Shown in pieces: positions 18,493 to 27,053 of a stretch of DNA of 64,000 nt (its first letter is position 1; each line of letters starts with the position of its first letter). The stretch lies in assembly GCA_963730785.1 (NCBI GenBank), contig CAVSTF010000013.1, positions 62,001 through 126,000 of the forward strand, in the 5' to 3' direction. Source of the stretch: Bog-473 sp963730785 (lineage in GTDB: Bacteria; Actinomycetota; Acidimicrobiia; Acidimicrobiales; RAAP-2). Under the pieces are notes generated by a model, which made no database searches, had not been told where the DNA came from, and saw only the letters and a program-made list of their open reading frames with translations. A program made the translations under genes and the position numbers.

Positions 18493-19023
18493 GTGCAGCA
18501 AGAAGTAGTGCTGGCCATGTTGGCCCAGGAGCCGTCCCACGGGTACGAACTGCGCGCCCGCCTCGACGAGGCCCTGGGGCCGCTGAGCGAGCCCATGAAC
18601 GCCGGGCAGATCTACGTGACCCTGACCCGGCTGGAAAAGGCCGGCCTCGTCATTTCCGAGCGAACCGAGCACGGGGCCGCCGACCGGCCGGAGCGAAAGA
18701 TCTACGTCCTCACGCCGGCCGGGGAGCGCAAGGTGGCCGAGTGGCTGGCCGAGGTCAGCTGGCCCAAGCCCGATTTGGCCGAATTTCACCTCAAGTTGAT
18801 TGCCGCCGCGGCGGCCCATCTGGCTGACCCGGTCAGCCTCGTCGAGGCCCAACGCCAGGAACTCCTCCGACGCCTCGATGAGGTTCAGGAAGTCGCCCTC
18901 GCCCCGCCCGAGGGCTCCGACGGCGCGCTCCTCCTTGAGGGCGTGGTGCTGCGGCTTCAGGCCGACCTGCGCTGGCTCGACGCCTGCGAATCGAACTGGA
19001 GCCAACGAAACTCCAGAAGTTGA
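18493..19023 (+). CDS. PadR-family transcriptional regulator
   Basis: A 176-residue protein with an N-terminal winged helix (residues about 1-75: VVLAMLAQEPSHGYELRARL, then NAGQIYVTLTRLEKAGLV and the beta-wing ending ERKIYVLTPAGERKVAEWL) and a C-terminal helical dimerisation arm (about 90-176). GTG 18493 is chosen because an AAGGA motif lies just upstream and homology begins there. It points opposite to every ribosomal gene around it and is convergent with map. PadR proteins are usually repressors that respond to small aromatic or hydrophobic ligands. The target here is unknown; the adjacent operator suggests itself and possibly infA. Confidence 0.88.
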   Translation: MQQEVVLAMLAQEPSHGYELRARLDEALGPLSEPMNAGQIYVTLTRLEKAGLVISERTEHGAADRPERKIYVLTPAGERKVAEWLAEVSWPKPDLAEFHLKLIAAAAAHLADPVSLVEAQRQELLRRLDEVQEVALAPPEGSDGALLLEGVVLRLQADLRWLDACESNWSQRNSRS

Positions 19024-19033
19024 TCCGGTCCAC

Positions 19034-19774
19034 CTAGGCGACGGTGAAGACCTCAGGCCCGTCGGGCGTCACCGCAATGGTGTGCTCCCAGTGGGCCGAG
19101 AGACGCCCGTCGGCCGTGACCACGCTCCAGTTATCGTCCAGGGTCACCGTCTCCGCCGTCCCGGCATTGACCATGGGCTCAATGGCGAACACGTTGCCGG
19201 TCTTGAGCGTCGGACCGCGATGGCCGGGCCAGTAGTTGGGTACCTGCGGCTGCTCGTGCATGGCCGTGCCGATGGCGTGCCCCACGTATTCCCGCACCAC
19301 GGTGAACCCGGCCGCTTCGGCTACCTGCTGGACGGCTCGACCGACCTCATGCAACGCGTTGCCCTTCTTGAGTTGCTCGATGCCGGCCCACAGCGAGCGC
19401 TCGGTCACGTCGATGAGCTTCTGGGCCTCGGCCGAGATCTGCCCGATGCCCATGGTGAAGGCGGCATCCCCGTGGTACCCCTCAATGATGGCCCCGCAGT
19501 CGATGGAGAGAATGTCCCCCTCCTCCAACCGGTACGCCCCCGGGATGCCGTGCACGATCATGTCGTTGGGCGAGGTGCAGATCACGGCGGGGAAGCCGTG
19601 GTAGCCCAGGAAATTGGACTTGGCGTGCCGGCGCTCCAAGACGTCGCGGGCCACCTTGTCGATTTCGAGCGTGGTGACCCCGGGCTTGGCGGCGGCCCGG
19701 GTGGCCTCGTGCATTTCGGCCACCACCTTGCCGGCCTTGCGCATCTTGTCGAGTTCCTCGTCGTTGCGTCTCAT
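19034..19774 (-). CDS. map: type I methionine aminopeptidase
   Basis: A 246-residue metallopeptidase that removes initiator methionine. Ligands of the two-metal site are visible in SIDCGAIIEGYHGDAAFT (two Asp), GHAIGTAMHEQP (His) and the later FAIEPMV and HWEHTIAV (Glu). It has no N-terminal zinc finger. Start overlaps the adk stop by four bases. In most genomes infA follows directly; here padR separates them on the other strand. Confidence 0.96.
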   Translation of the reverse strand: MRRNDEELDKMRKAGKVVAEMHEATRAAAKPGVTTLEIDKVARDVLERRHAKSNFLGYHGFPAVICTSPNDMIVHGIPGAYRLEEGDILSIDCGAIIEGYHGDAAFTMGIGQISAEAQKLIDVTERSLWAGIEQLKKGNALHEVGRAVQQVAEAAGFTVVREYVGHAIGTAMHEQPQVPNYWPGHRGPTLKTGNVFAIEPMVNAGTAETVTLDDNWSVVTADGRLSAHWEHTIAVTPDGPEVFTVA

Positions 19775-20445
19775 CCCTCGAGCCTCCGCTGGCGCCGTTG
19801 GTCGATGGCCCCCACCACCCGGCGGGTCACGGCATCGGGCGAACCGGTGCCGTTGACACCGACCAGGAGATCCCGCTCGGAGTACCAGGCGATGAGCGGT
19901 GCCGTCTGCTTCTCGTAGAGGTCGAGTCGGCGCTGAATGGCCTCTTCGGTGTCGTCCTCGCGCTGGACCACTTCCCCACCACAGACGTCGCAGGTCCAGT
20001 TGACCATGGGCGGTGCGGCGGTCGAATAGTTGGAGCCGCAGTCGACGCAGACCCGGCGTGAGGCCAGGCGCTTCATCACCATGGCGGTCGGCACTTCGAG
20101 GTCCACCACCAGATCCAGGCCGAAGGGGTGGGCGATGTCTTGGAGGACTTCAGCCTGGTACGTGGTCCGGGGGCAGCCATCGAGGACGAAGCCCCGACCC
20201 CGGGTATCGCGCTCCGAGAGGCGACCACGGACCATCTCCATGACCATGTCGTCGGAAATGAGCTCACCCTTGTCCATCAGTGATTGGGCGCGTAGGCCTA
20301 GCTCAGTCTTGGACTTCACTTCGGCTCGCAGCATGTCCCCGGTGGAGACGTGCGGAACGACGTAGTGATGTGAAAGGCGAACGCACTGCGTTCCCTTACC
20401 GGCCCCCTGTTTGCCGAGGACCACGAGCCTGACCCCGGGAATCAC
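19771..20445 (-). CDS. adk: adenylate kinase
   Basis: A 224-residue long-form adenylate kinase. It has the P-loop GKQGAGKGTQ, STGDMLR, DGCPRTTYQ and a zinc-binding LID with CVDC and CDVC pairs (about residues 132-155). It interconverts ATP, AMP and ADP. The secY-adk-map order is standard. The GK pair at the P-loop start replaces the common GPPG. Confidence 0.95.
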   Translation of the reverse strand: MIPGVRLVVLGKQGAGKGTQCVRLSHHYVVPHVSTGDMLRAEVKSKTELGLRAQSLMDKGELISDDMVMEMVRGRLSERDTRGRGFVLDGCPRTTYQAEVLQDIAHPFGLDLVVDLEVPTAMVMKRLASRRVCVDCGSNYSTAAPPMVNWTCDVCGGEVVQREDDTEEAIQRRLDLYEKQTAPLIAWYSERDLLVGVNGTGSPDAVTRRVVGAIDQRRQRRLEG

Positions 20446-20452
20446 AGATCCC

Positions 20453-21740
20453 CTACTTGAGGAAGCCCTCGTAGTTGCGCATCATCAGCTGGCTGTCGAT
20501 CTGGCGCATCGTCTCGAGCGCGACACCTACCGAGATCAGGAGGGTGGTGCCATAGAACGGGAAGCGGTTGATATGCCAGAGCGCCATGAGAATAGAGGGC
20601 ACGACCGCCACCGAACCCAAGAACAAGGCTCCGACCACGGTGATGCGGCTCAGGATGTGGGCGAAGTAGCGCTCAGTGGGCGGTCCAGGCCTGATACCAG
20701 GCACGAATCCACCCTGCTTACGGATCAGATCGGCCTGCTGGTGCGGGTCGAACGCCACGTACACGTAGAAGAACGTGAACATGAAGATCAAGAGGAAGTA
20801 CACGATGATGTAGAAGAAGCTGGTCGGGGTGAGGCTGTTCCGCACGAAGTTCTGGAACCCCGCCCATTGGACCACGTTCGACAGCAGCACCGGGATGTAG
20901 AGCACCGATGACGCGAAGATGATCGGGATCACACCGGACTGGTTGACCTTGAGGGGGATGTAGGTACTACTGCCCCCATACATTCGTCTTCCCACCACAC
21001 GTCTGGCGAAGGTCACGGGTATTCGTCGTTGACCCTGGTCAAAGAAGACGATGGTCACCAAAAGGCCGATCGAAACCAGAATGATGATGATGAACTTGGG
21101 CTTGCCGCCCTCCTGGAGGATGGCATTGAACCCGGTCGGGATGGCCGCCACCACGTTGGCGAAGATCAGGATCGACATGCCCTGGCCGATGCCTCGCTGG
21201 GAGATCAACTCAGCCAGCCACATCACGAAGGCCGTACCGGCCGTCAGGCACATGACCATGAAGGCGGCCAGACCCAGGTTGAACTTGGGAATCAGGTCGA
21301 TATTGGTCCCCAACAGGGCCGCGTCATGGCCATGGAAGGCGTAGACGAGGCCCGAGGACTGCATGAGAGCCAGGGCCACCGTGAGGTACCGGGTGGTCTG
21401 GGTGATCTTCTTCTGGCCGACCGCGCCCTGCTCCCGCCACTCTTCGAGCTTGGGAATGACCGTCGAGAGCAGCTGAATGATGATGGAGCTGGTGATGTAG
21501 GGCATGACACCCAGGCCGAAGACGGCCAGGCGCACCAGCGCGCCACCACTGAACAGGTTCAGGAAGCCGAGCACGCCGGAGGCGGACGCGGTGCTCTGCA
21601 ACGACTGCAGCTGACTCCAGCTCACGCCCGGGCACCGGGACATTGGCCCCGATTTGGTACAGGGCGACGACGGCCAGGGTGAAGATGACCTTGTTACGAA
21701 GGTCAGGAACCCTGAAGATGTTGGCGAGACGAGAGAGCAT
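20453..21740 (-). CDS. secY: preprotein translocase subunit SecY (one-base frame break)
   Basis: About 428 residues when one extra base in the CCCGGG run near 21625 is skipped. It forms the ten-helix protein-conducting channel of the plasma membrane. The start (RVPDLRNKVIFTLAVVALYQIGANVPVPG), the plug region with FLNLFSGGAL, GLGVMPYITSSIIIQLL (TM2), and the cytoplasmic loop GFVPGIRPGPPTERY are conserved. secE and secG are not in the window. Confidence 0.94.
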
Positions 21741-21773
21741 GGCCGAGCTAGTAGCCGGGTCCGGTTGCTGTCA

Positions 21774-22262
21774 CTAGCGGTTCATGAGGGCGTTGCCCGA
21801 AGCCGGGGGACGACCATGACCGAAGGGAAGTGGCACCCGCTCGACGCTACCGCCTGCAGAGGTGATGGCCGCTTCGGCCGAGGCCGAGAAGGCGTGGGCC
21901 GACACCGACACCGGTCGGGTCAGGGCACCCTGCCCGAGCACCTTGACCAGATCCTTGGGACGGCACAAACCGGCCTCGACCATGGAGGCGATGGTAATGG
22001 CGTTGCCTTCGATTTCAGCCAGCGCGCCCAGGTTGACCGGTGTGTAGGCAATGCGGAACGGGTTCGTGAACCCGCGCAGCTTCGGGATGCGCTGCATCAG
22101 GGGCAGCTGGCCACCTTCGAAGCCGGCCGGCACGGTGTTACGAGCGTGCTGGCCCTTGGTGCCTCGACCGGCGGTCTTGTGACCTTTACCACCGGTACCG
22201 CGACCGACACGGCGCTTGGCCTTGGTCGACCCCTTGGGGGGCGTCAGATCGTGCAGCTTCAT
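21774..22262 (-). CDS. rplO: 50S ribosomal protein L15
   Basis: A 162-residue L15 with the glycine- and lysine-rich N-terminus (KLHDLTPPKGSTKAKRRVGRG), GTKGQHARN and GFEGGQLPLMQRIPK. Its ATG overlaps the rpmD stop. It ends 33 bases before secY. Confidence 0.97.
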   Translation of the reverse strand: MKLHDLTPPKGSTKAKRRVGRGTGGKGHKTAGRGTKGQHARNTVPAGFEGGQLPLMQRIPKLRGFTNPFRIAYTPVNLGALAEIEGNAITIASMVEAGLCRPKDLVKVLGQGALTRPVSVSAHAFSASAEAAITSAGGSVERVPLPFGHGRPPASGNALMNR

Positions 22263-22480
22263 GCTGACACCTCCTCGACAGAAATGAGATGGGGCACGCG
22301 GGCCAACATGCCCCTGATTTCGGGACGGTCGGGCAGGTCATTGGACTGACCGATGCCGCGCAGGCCCAGGGCCCGCAGCGTGCCGCGGTGCTTGGGCTTG
22401 GAGCCAATGGCCGAGCGTGTTTGGGTGACCAGGAGGCGTGCCTCGCCGGCCACCACCTGCTTTTCAGGACGTGCAGGCAT
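22259..22480 (-). CDS. rpmD: 50S ribosomal protein L30
   Basis: A 73-residue L30. The LLVTQTRSAIGSKPKHRGTL and LGLRGIGQSN segments and a C-terminal GMLARVPHLISVEE are typical. It starts two bases after rpsE and its stop overlaps the rplO start as ATGA. Confidence 0.95.
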   Translation of the reverse strand: MPARPEKQVVAGEARLLVTQTRSAIGSKPKHRGTLRALGLRGIGQSNDLPDRPEIRGMLARVPHLISVEEVSA

Positions 22481-22482
22481 GG

Positions 22483-23034
22483 CTATCGCGCCTCCGCCGT
22501 GTACAGGTCGGTCTCACGCTTGCGCTCACGGTAGGAACGCAGGACACCGGCCGGGGTGACCTCGTCGGCTGCCTTGCCACGCAGGGCCGCCACTTCGTCG
22601 GGTCGGCGCAGGGCCTTGAGACCGGCGATGGTGGCGTGGGCCACGTTGATCCCGTTGGAGGAACCAAGCGACTTGGCCAGGATGTCCCGGATGCCGGCCA
22701 TCTCGAGGATGGCGCGGGCGGCACCGCCGGCGATGACGCCGGTACCGGGGGCAGCGGGCTTGAGCATGACTCGCCCAGCACCGCTCTCACCGATGACCGG
22801 GTGCACGATGGTGGTACCGGCCAGCGGCACTTCGAACATGTTCTTGCGAGCTTCTTCGATGCCCTTCTGCACGGCCAGGCCGGCTTCCTTGGCCTTGCCG
22901 TAACCGAGACCGACGTTGCCGTTGCCATCGCCGATCACCATGAGGGCGGCAAAGGAGAAGCGACGGCCACCCTTGACGACCTTGGCCACCCGGTTCACCT
23001 TGATGGTGCGCTCTTCGTACTGTGACTCGGCCAT
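22483..23034 (-). CDS. rpsE: 30S ribosomal protein S5
   Basis: A 183-residue S5 with the double-stranded-RNA-binding-like domain (VNRVAKVVKGGRRFSF), GDGNGNVGLGYGKAKE, and the C-terminal SNGINVAHATIAGL. S5 takes part in mRNA entry and decoding fidelity. Confidence 0.97.
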   Translation of the reverse strand: MAESQYEERTIKVNRVAKVVKGGRRFSFAALMVIGDGNGNVGLGYGKAKEAGLAVQKGIEEARKNMFEVPLAGTTIVHPVIGESGAGRVMLKPAAPGTGVIAGGAARAILEMAGIRDILAKSLGSSNGINVAHATIAGLKALRRPDEVAALRGKAADEVTPAGVLRSYRERKRETDLYTAEAR

Positions 23035-23036
23035 GC

Positions 23037-23411
23037 TTAAAACTCCAGTCCTTCGGCCCGTGCCGCATCAGCCAGGACGGCGATGCGGCCGTGGTAGGCG
23101 AAGCCCCCACGGTCAAAGACCACTTTGGTGATGCCGGCCGCTTTGGCCCTTGAACCCAACAGGCGTCCGACGCTGGCGGCGCCGGTCACGTTACCGCCGC
23201 CGCTCTGACCCAATGAACTACGAAGGTCAGCTTCCACCGACGCGGCGGCGACCAGGGTGCGGCCGGTGCTGTCGTCAATGACCTGGGCTGAGATGTGACG
23301 GTTCGAGCGGTGCACGGCCAGCCGAGGAACCTCGGCCGTGCCGATGACCTTGGCCCGCAGGCGGGCGTGTCGCCGCAGGCGCAGCCTGGATCGATCGTGT
23401 GTTTTTGCCAT
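23037..23411 (-). CDS. rplR: 50S ribosomal protein L18
   Basis: A 124-residue L18, a 5S rRNA-binding protein. RLRLRRHARLRAKVIGTAEVPRL at the start, the RSNRHISAQVIDD segment and the FDRGGFAYHGRIAVLADAAR ending are diagnostic. Its ATG shares a base with the rplF stop (TAATG). Confidence 0.96.
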   Translation of the reverse strand: MAKTHDRSRLRLRRHARLRAKVIGTAEVPRLAVHRSNRHISAQVIDDSTGRTLVAAASVEADLRSSLGQSGGGNVTGAASVGRLLGSRAKAAGITKVVFDRGGFAYHGRIAVLADAARAEGLEF

Positions 23412-23950
23412 TACTTCGCTGCCTTCCCGGCCTTGCGGAGGACCCGCTCGCCGGCGTAGCGCACTCCCTTGCCCTTGTAGGGCTCAGGCTTGCGGAGCTT
23501 GCGGATGTTGGCGGCCACCTGGCCAACCAACTCCTTGTTGTTGCCCTTGACGATGATGCGGGTCGGCACCGGCACCTCGAAGGAGATCCCCTCGGGGGCA
23601 TTGACGGGCACCGAGTGGGAGTAGCCGAGCGCAAGCTCAAGGGCGTTCGGGCCCTTGGCCGTGGCCCGGTAACCAACGCCCACGATTTCGAGCTCCTTGC
23701 TGAAGCCCTCCGTGACGCCGATGACCATGTTGTTGACCAGCGAGCGCGACAGTCCGTGCAGCGCACGGTGTTGCCGCTCGTCGTCCGGGCGCGTCACCAG
23801 GAGCTCGTCGCCCTCCTGGGTGATGGAGATCCCAGAAGGAAGCGTGCGCTCCAGGGTGCCTTGCGGCCCCTTGACCGTCACCGTGGCCCCACTGAGGGTG
23901 ACCGTGACGTTGGAGGGAACCGGAATGGGTGAACGTCCAATACGCGACAT
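23411..23950 (-). CDS. rplF: 50S ribosomal protein L6
   Basis: A 179-residue L6 formed of two similar domains, with SRIGRSPIPVPSNVTV at the start, GLSRSLVNNMVIGVTEGF in the middle and PEPYKGKGVRYAGERVLRK near the end. It binds near the sarcin-ricin loop. Confidence 0.97.
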   Translation of the reverse strand: MSRIGRSPIPVPSNVTVTLSGATVTVKGPQGTLERTLPSGISITQEGDELLVTRPDDERQHRALHGLSRSLVNNMVIGVTEGFSKELEIVGVGYRATAKGPNALELALGYSHSVPVNAPEGISFEVPVPTRIIVKGNNKELVGQVAANIRKLRKPEPYKGKGVRYAGERVLRKAGKAAK

Positions 23951-23980
23951 CAGCCTTCACCTCGCTCAGATACGAATGCG

Positions 23981-24385
23981 TTACCAGACATGGCACAGCA
24001 CCTCGCCGCCCAAGTGGCGCTTTCGAGCTTCTCGATCGGTCACCAGACCCTGGCTGGTCGACAGCACGGCCACGCCCATGCCACCGAGCACGCGCTGGAT
24101 GCCATCGGCGCGAGCGTAAATACGCAGGCCGGGCTTGGAGATTCGCTTGATCCCGGCGATGGTGCGGGTGCGATCAGCCGAGTACTTCAGGGCGATCTCC
24201 AGCGTGGTGCCGGGCTTCTCGTCGTTGGGCTTCACCGTGTAACCGGCGATGAAACCTTCACGCTCGAGGATGGAGGCCAGTGAGACCTTCAACTTCGAGC
24301 CGGGCATCTTCACCGTGTCGAACATGGCCGAGTTGGCATTACGGATACGCGTGAGCATGTCCGCGATGGGGTCAGTCATTGTCAT
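23981..24385 (-). CDS. rpsH: 30S ribosomal protein S8
   Basis: A 134-residue S8 with MTDPIADMLTRIRNAN, GFIAGY, and the GMGVAVLSTSQGLVTDREAR C-terminal RNA-binding segment. In other bacteria S8 represses the spc operon through the rplE region; no matching site was identified here. Confidence 0.97.
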   Translation of the reverse strand: MTMTDPIADMLTRIRNANSAMFDTVKMPGSKLKVSLASILEREGFIAGYTVKPNDEKPGTTLEIALKYSADRTRTIAGIKRISKPGLRIYARADGIQRVLGGMGVAVLSTSQGLVTDREARKRHLGGEVLCHVW

Positions 24386-24392
24386 GGCTGGC

Positions 24393-24578
24393 CTACCAAC
24401 TTGCCTTCGTCACGCCGGGAATTTCGCCGGCATGCACCATCACGCGCAGACAGATACGGCACAGGCCGAACTTCTTGTACACGGCCTTCGGCCGACCACA
24501 CCGCTGGCAACGCGTGTACCCGCGTACCTTGAACTTCGGCGTGCGCTGCTGCTTCTCAATCAAAGCCTTTTTTGCCAT
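24393..24578 (-). CDS. rpsN: 30S ribosomal protein S14 type Z
   Basis: A 61-residue zinc-binding S14 with the CQRCGRPKAVYKKFGLCRIC motif (two CxxC pairs) and the usual HAGEIPGVTKASW end. Short, zinc-type S14 is standard in actinobacteria between rplE and rpsH. Confidence 0.97.
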   Translation of the reverse strand: MAKKALIEKQQRTPKFKVRGYTRCQRCGRPKAVYKKFGLCRICLRVMVHAGEIPGVTKASW

Positions 24579-24583
24579 GATGC

Positions 24584-25156
24584 TTATCGAGTCTCCTGTC
24601 GGAACGGGAAGCCGAACGCTTGCAAAAGCGCCCGCCCTTCCTCGTTGGTGCGTGCAGTGGTGACGATCGTGATGTCCATGCCCCGGGTGGAGTCGATCTT
24701 GTCGTAATCGATTTCGGGGAAGATGAGTTGCTCGGTCACGCCGAAGGTGTAGTTGCCCTTGCCGTCGAATGACCGGGGCGACAAGCCTCGGAAGTCACGG
24801 ATGCGGGGAATGGCCAGGCTGATCAGGCGGTCGAAGAACTCCCAGGCCCGATCGCCGCGCAGGGTCACCTTGGCCCCAATGGCCTGACCCTCACGCAGCT
24901 TGAAGCCGGCGATGGACTGCTTGGCCCGGGTGACAATCGGCTTCTGTCCGGTGATCAGTTCCAGGTCTCGCTGGGCCCCCTCAATGAGGGACGCCTGCTG
25001 AGTGGCCCGGCCAACTCCCATGTTGATGACGATCTTCTCAAGGCGCGGTACCTCCATGATGTTGCCGAGGCCCAGCTCTTCCTGCAGCTTGGCCCGCAAC
25101 TCACCTTGGTAGCGGTCTTTCAGCCGGGGACGTGCCGGCGCAGTGGCGATGGTCAC
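24584..25156 (-). CDS. rplE: 50S ribosomal protein L5
   Basis: A 190-residue L5 that binds 5S rRNA. PRLEKIVINMGVG, KQSIAGFKLREGQ, and the RDFRGLSPRSFDGKGNYTFGV segment are conserved. The ATG overlaps the rplX stop as ATGA. Confidence 0.97.
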   Translation of the reverse strand: MTIATAPARPRLKDRYQGELRAKLQEELGLGNIMEVPRLEKIVINMGVGRATQQASLIEGAQRDLELITGQKPIVTRAKQSIAGFKLREGQAIGAKVTLRGDRAWEFFDRLISLAIPRIRDFRGLSPRSFDGKGNYTFGVTEQLIFPEIDYDKIDSTRGMDITIVTTARTNEEGRALLQAFGFPFRQETR

Positions 25157-25461
25157 AGTTCAGCTCCACACTTGCGACAGATACGAACCTTTTCGCCGGC
25201 GGCATCGAACTTCATGCCAATCCGGGTCGGCTTGTCACAGCTCTTGCAGAGCATGGCCACCGAGGACACGTGCACCGGCATGAACTTGTCGATCACGCCG
25301 CCCTGTTGGGTGGCGCGGGTCGGCTTGGCGTGACGCTTGGCCACGTTGACGCCTTCGAGGATCACCTTGTGGGCTGAGGGAAAGGCGCGAATCACTTCTG
25401 CCTTCTTGCCCTTGTCCTTGCCGGACAGCACGATGACCTGATCACCCTTGTGGATCCGCAT
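25153..25461 (-). CDS. rplX: 50S ribosomal protein L24
   Basis: A 102-residue L24 with the KOW motif HKGDQVIVLSGKDKGKKAEV and GVNVAKRH. The C-terminus carries two Cys pairs (CKSC and CRKC), a zinc-ribbon-like arrangement found in some lineages. Confidence 0.96.
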   Translation of the reverse strand: MRIHKGDQVIVLSGKDKGKKAEVIRAFPSAHKVILEGVNVAKRHAKPTRATQQGGVIDKFMPVHVSSVAMLCKSCDKPTRIGMKFDAAGEKVRICRKCGAEL

Positions 25462-25829
25462 TACAACACCTCCGGAGCCAACGACACGATGCGCATGAAC
25501 TTCTTGTCCCGCAGCTCACGACCCACTGGGCCGAAGATGCGCGTCCCACGCGGCTGCTGCTGGTCGTTGATCAGCACGGCTGCGTTCTCGTCGAAGCGGA
25601 TGTAACTGCCATCGGGACGGCGCTTTTCTTTCTTGGTGCGGACGACGACACACTTCACGACGTCGCCCTTCTTGACCGTGGCACCCGGGATGGCGTCCTT
25701 GACCGTGGCCACGAACACATCACCGATGCTGGCGTAACGGCGGCGCGAGCCTCCGAGCACGCGGATGCACAGCACCTCACGTGCGCCTGAGTTGTCGGCC
25801 ACTCGAAGTCGGGATTCCTGCTGAATCAT
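25461..25829 (-). CDS. rplN: 50S ribosomal protein L14
   Basis: A 122-residue L14 starting at ATG 25829. MIQQESRLRVADNSGAREVLCIRVLGG, GDVVKCVVVRTKK and GTRIFGPVGRELR identify it. A longer in-frame reading to 26240 exists only because of the extra base in rpsQ and should not be used as the start. Its ATG overlaps the rpsQ stop. Confidence 0.96.
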   Translation of the reverse strand: MIQQESRLRVADNSGAREVLCIRVLGGSRRRYASIGDVFVATVKDAIPGATVKKGDVVKCVVVRTKKEKRRPDGSYIRFDENAAVLINDQQQPRGTRIFGPVGRELRDKKFMRIVSLAPEVL

Positions 25830-26240
25830 CGGGCCCGCTCCACCACTTCGGTCAGCCGCCAGCGCTTGAGCTTGGACAGCGGTCGGGTCTCTTGCACGCG
25901 CACCCGGTCGCCCACCTTGGCGGTGTCCTCGGCATCGTGCACGTAGAGCTTCTTGGTGCGCTGGACCGTCTTGCCGTAACGAGGGTGACGGGTCCGCTCG
26001 ACGATGGCCACCACGATGGTCGACTGCATGGCGTCGGAGACCACCAGACCTTCGCGGATCTTGCGGCGGTTCGGGCGCGCACCGTCTTCTTCGACGACGG
26101 CGGCGGCGGCTTCGGCGCGGCTTCGGCGCGGCAGCCACGGGCGCCACGACGGGAGCCTCCTCAGCCACGACGTCGCTCTCGGCCACTTCAGCCACCGGCT
26201 CGGTCACTTCTTCTGTTGTCTCTTCGATTTCGTCGGCCAT
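25826..26240 (-). CDS. rpsQ: 30S ribosomal protein S17 with acidic N-terminal extension (one-base frame break)
   Basis: About 137 residues after one extra base near 26110-26125 is skipped; the family norm is 75-95. The S17 core RRKIREGLVVSDAMQSTIVVAIVERTRHPRYGKTVQRTKKL (key part HPRYGKTVQRTKKLYVHDAED) is at the C-terminus. The first 55-60 residues are Glu-, Val-, Ala- and Pro-rich and have no match in typical S17. ATG 26240 overlaps the rpmC stop as TGATG, which supports this start. A shorter internal start cannot be excluded. Confidence 0.85.
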
Positions 26241-26614
26241 CAGGCCTCTTCCTCTTCCACTTCGTCGTCGTCAAGTTCGACTTCGCCGGCCTCTTCTTCG
26301 GCCTTGGCTGCGGCAGCCCGTGCTTCGGCCTTTTCGGCAATCTCCGCATCCTCAGCGGCCAGCTTGGCCAGCGCCTCGGCGTGCTCAGCGGCCGTCGGCG
26401 CCACGTAGGCGCCTTCAGCCTCGAGAATTTCGCGGGCCCGCAACACCGTCAGGATGCGAGCCACGTCGTGTCGCACCTGGCCCACCCGGGCCGGGTTGTC
26501 CAACTGGCCGGTGGCCAGCTGGAAGCGAAGGTTGAACAACTCGCGGCGGGAGTCACCCAAGCGGGTGGCCAGCTCGTCGCCGTCCAGTTGAGCCAAATCG
26601 GTTGCGCTCGCCAT
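26240..26614 (-). CDS. rpmC: 50S ribosomal protein L29 with acidic C-terminal tail
   Basis: A 124-residue protein; usual L29 is 60-75 residues. The first 68 residues hold the two-helix L29 fold (LGDSRRELFNLRFQLATGQLDN, then RHDVARILTVLRARE). The rest is an Ala/Glu-rich predicted helix ending in EVELDDDEVEEEEA. L29 sits by the exit tunnel and docks SRP and trigger factor, so the tail could face nascent chains; that is inference. Confidence 0.92.
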   Translation of the reverse strand: MASATDLAQLDGDELATRLGDSRRELFNLRFQLATGQLDNPARVGQVRHDVARILTVLRAREILEAEGAYVAPTAAEHAEALAKLAAEDAEIAEKAEARAAAAKAEEEAGEVELDDDEVEEEEA

Positions 26615-27051
26615 CAGATTGCCACTTCCGCATGTCCGTGGGTACCAGGTCGAACCACGAAGCGAGCCTTGAACGGCAGCTTCTGAATGGCCCGCTCCAT
26701 GGCGGCCCGTGCCAACTCTTCATCCACACCGGCCAGCTCGAAAAGGATGCGGCCGGGGTGCACCACGGCGACCCACAGCTCGGGGTTGCCCTTACCTGAA
26801 CCCATGCGGGTTTCGGCCGGCTTGTGTGTCACCGGCTTGTCCGGGAAGACCCGAATCCAAACCTTTCCACCACGCTTGACGTGGCGGGTCATGGCAATAC
26901 GAGCCGCTTCGATCTGGCGGGCCGTCAGCCACCCAGGCTCCATGGCCTGAATGCCGAAGTCACCAAAGGAGACCGATGCACCACCCTTGGCTTGTCCGCG
27001 CAAACGACCGCGCTGTGTCTTGCGGTGCTTGACCTTCTTGGGCATCAACAT
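26614..27051 (-). CDS. rplP: 50S ribosomal protein L16
   Basis: A 145-residue L16 with MPKKVKHRKTQRGRLRG, the GDFGIQAMEPGWLTARQIEAARIAMTRHVKRGG core (key part EPGWLTARQIEAAR) and RMGSGKGNPELWVAVV. It positions tRNAs in the A site. Unlike its neighbours it has no acidic extension. Confidence 0.97.
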   Translation of the reverse strand: MLMPKKVKHRKTQRGRLRGQAKGGASVSFGDFGIQAMEPGWLTARQIEAARIAMTRHVKRGGKVWIRVFPDKPVTHKPAETRMGSGKGNPELWVAVVHPGRILFELAGVDEELARAAMERAIQKLPFKARFVVRPGTHGHAEVAI

Positions 27052-27053
27052 GG

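Noticed and set aside
25461..26240. A 259-residue protein joining an acidic, Arg-rich leader to L14
   Set aside because: The leader is the start of rpsQ read past its frame break. L14 has a normal ATG at 25829 that overlaps the rpsQ stop.
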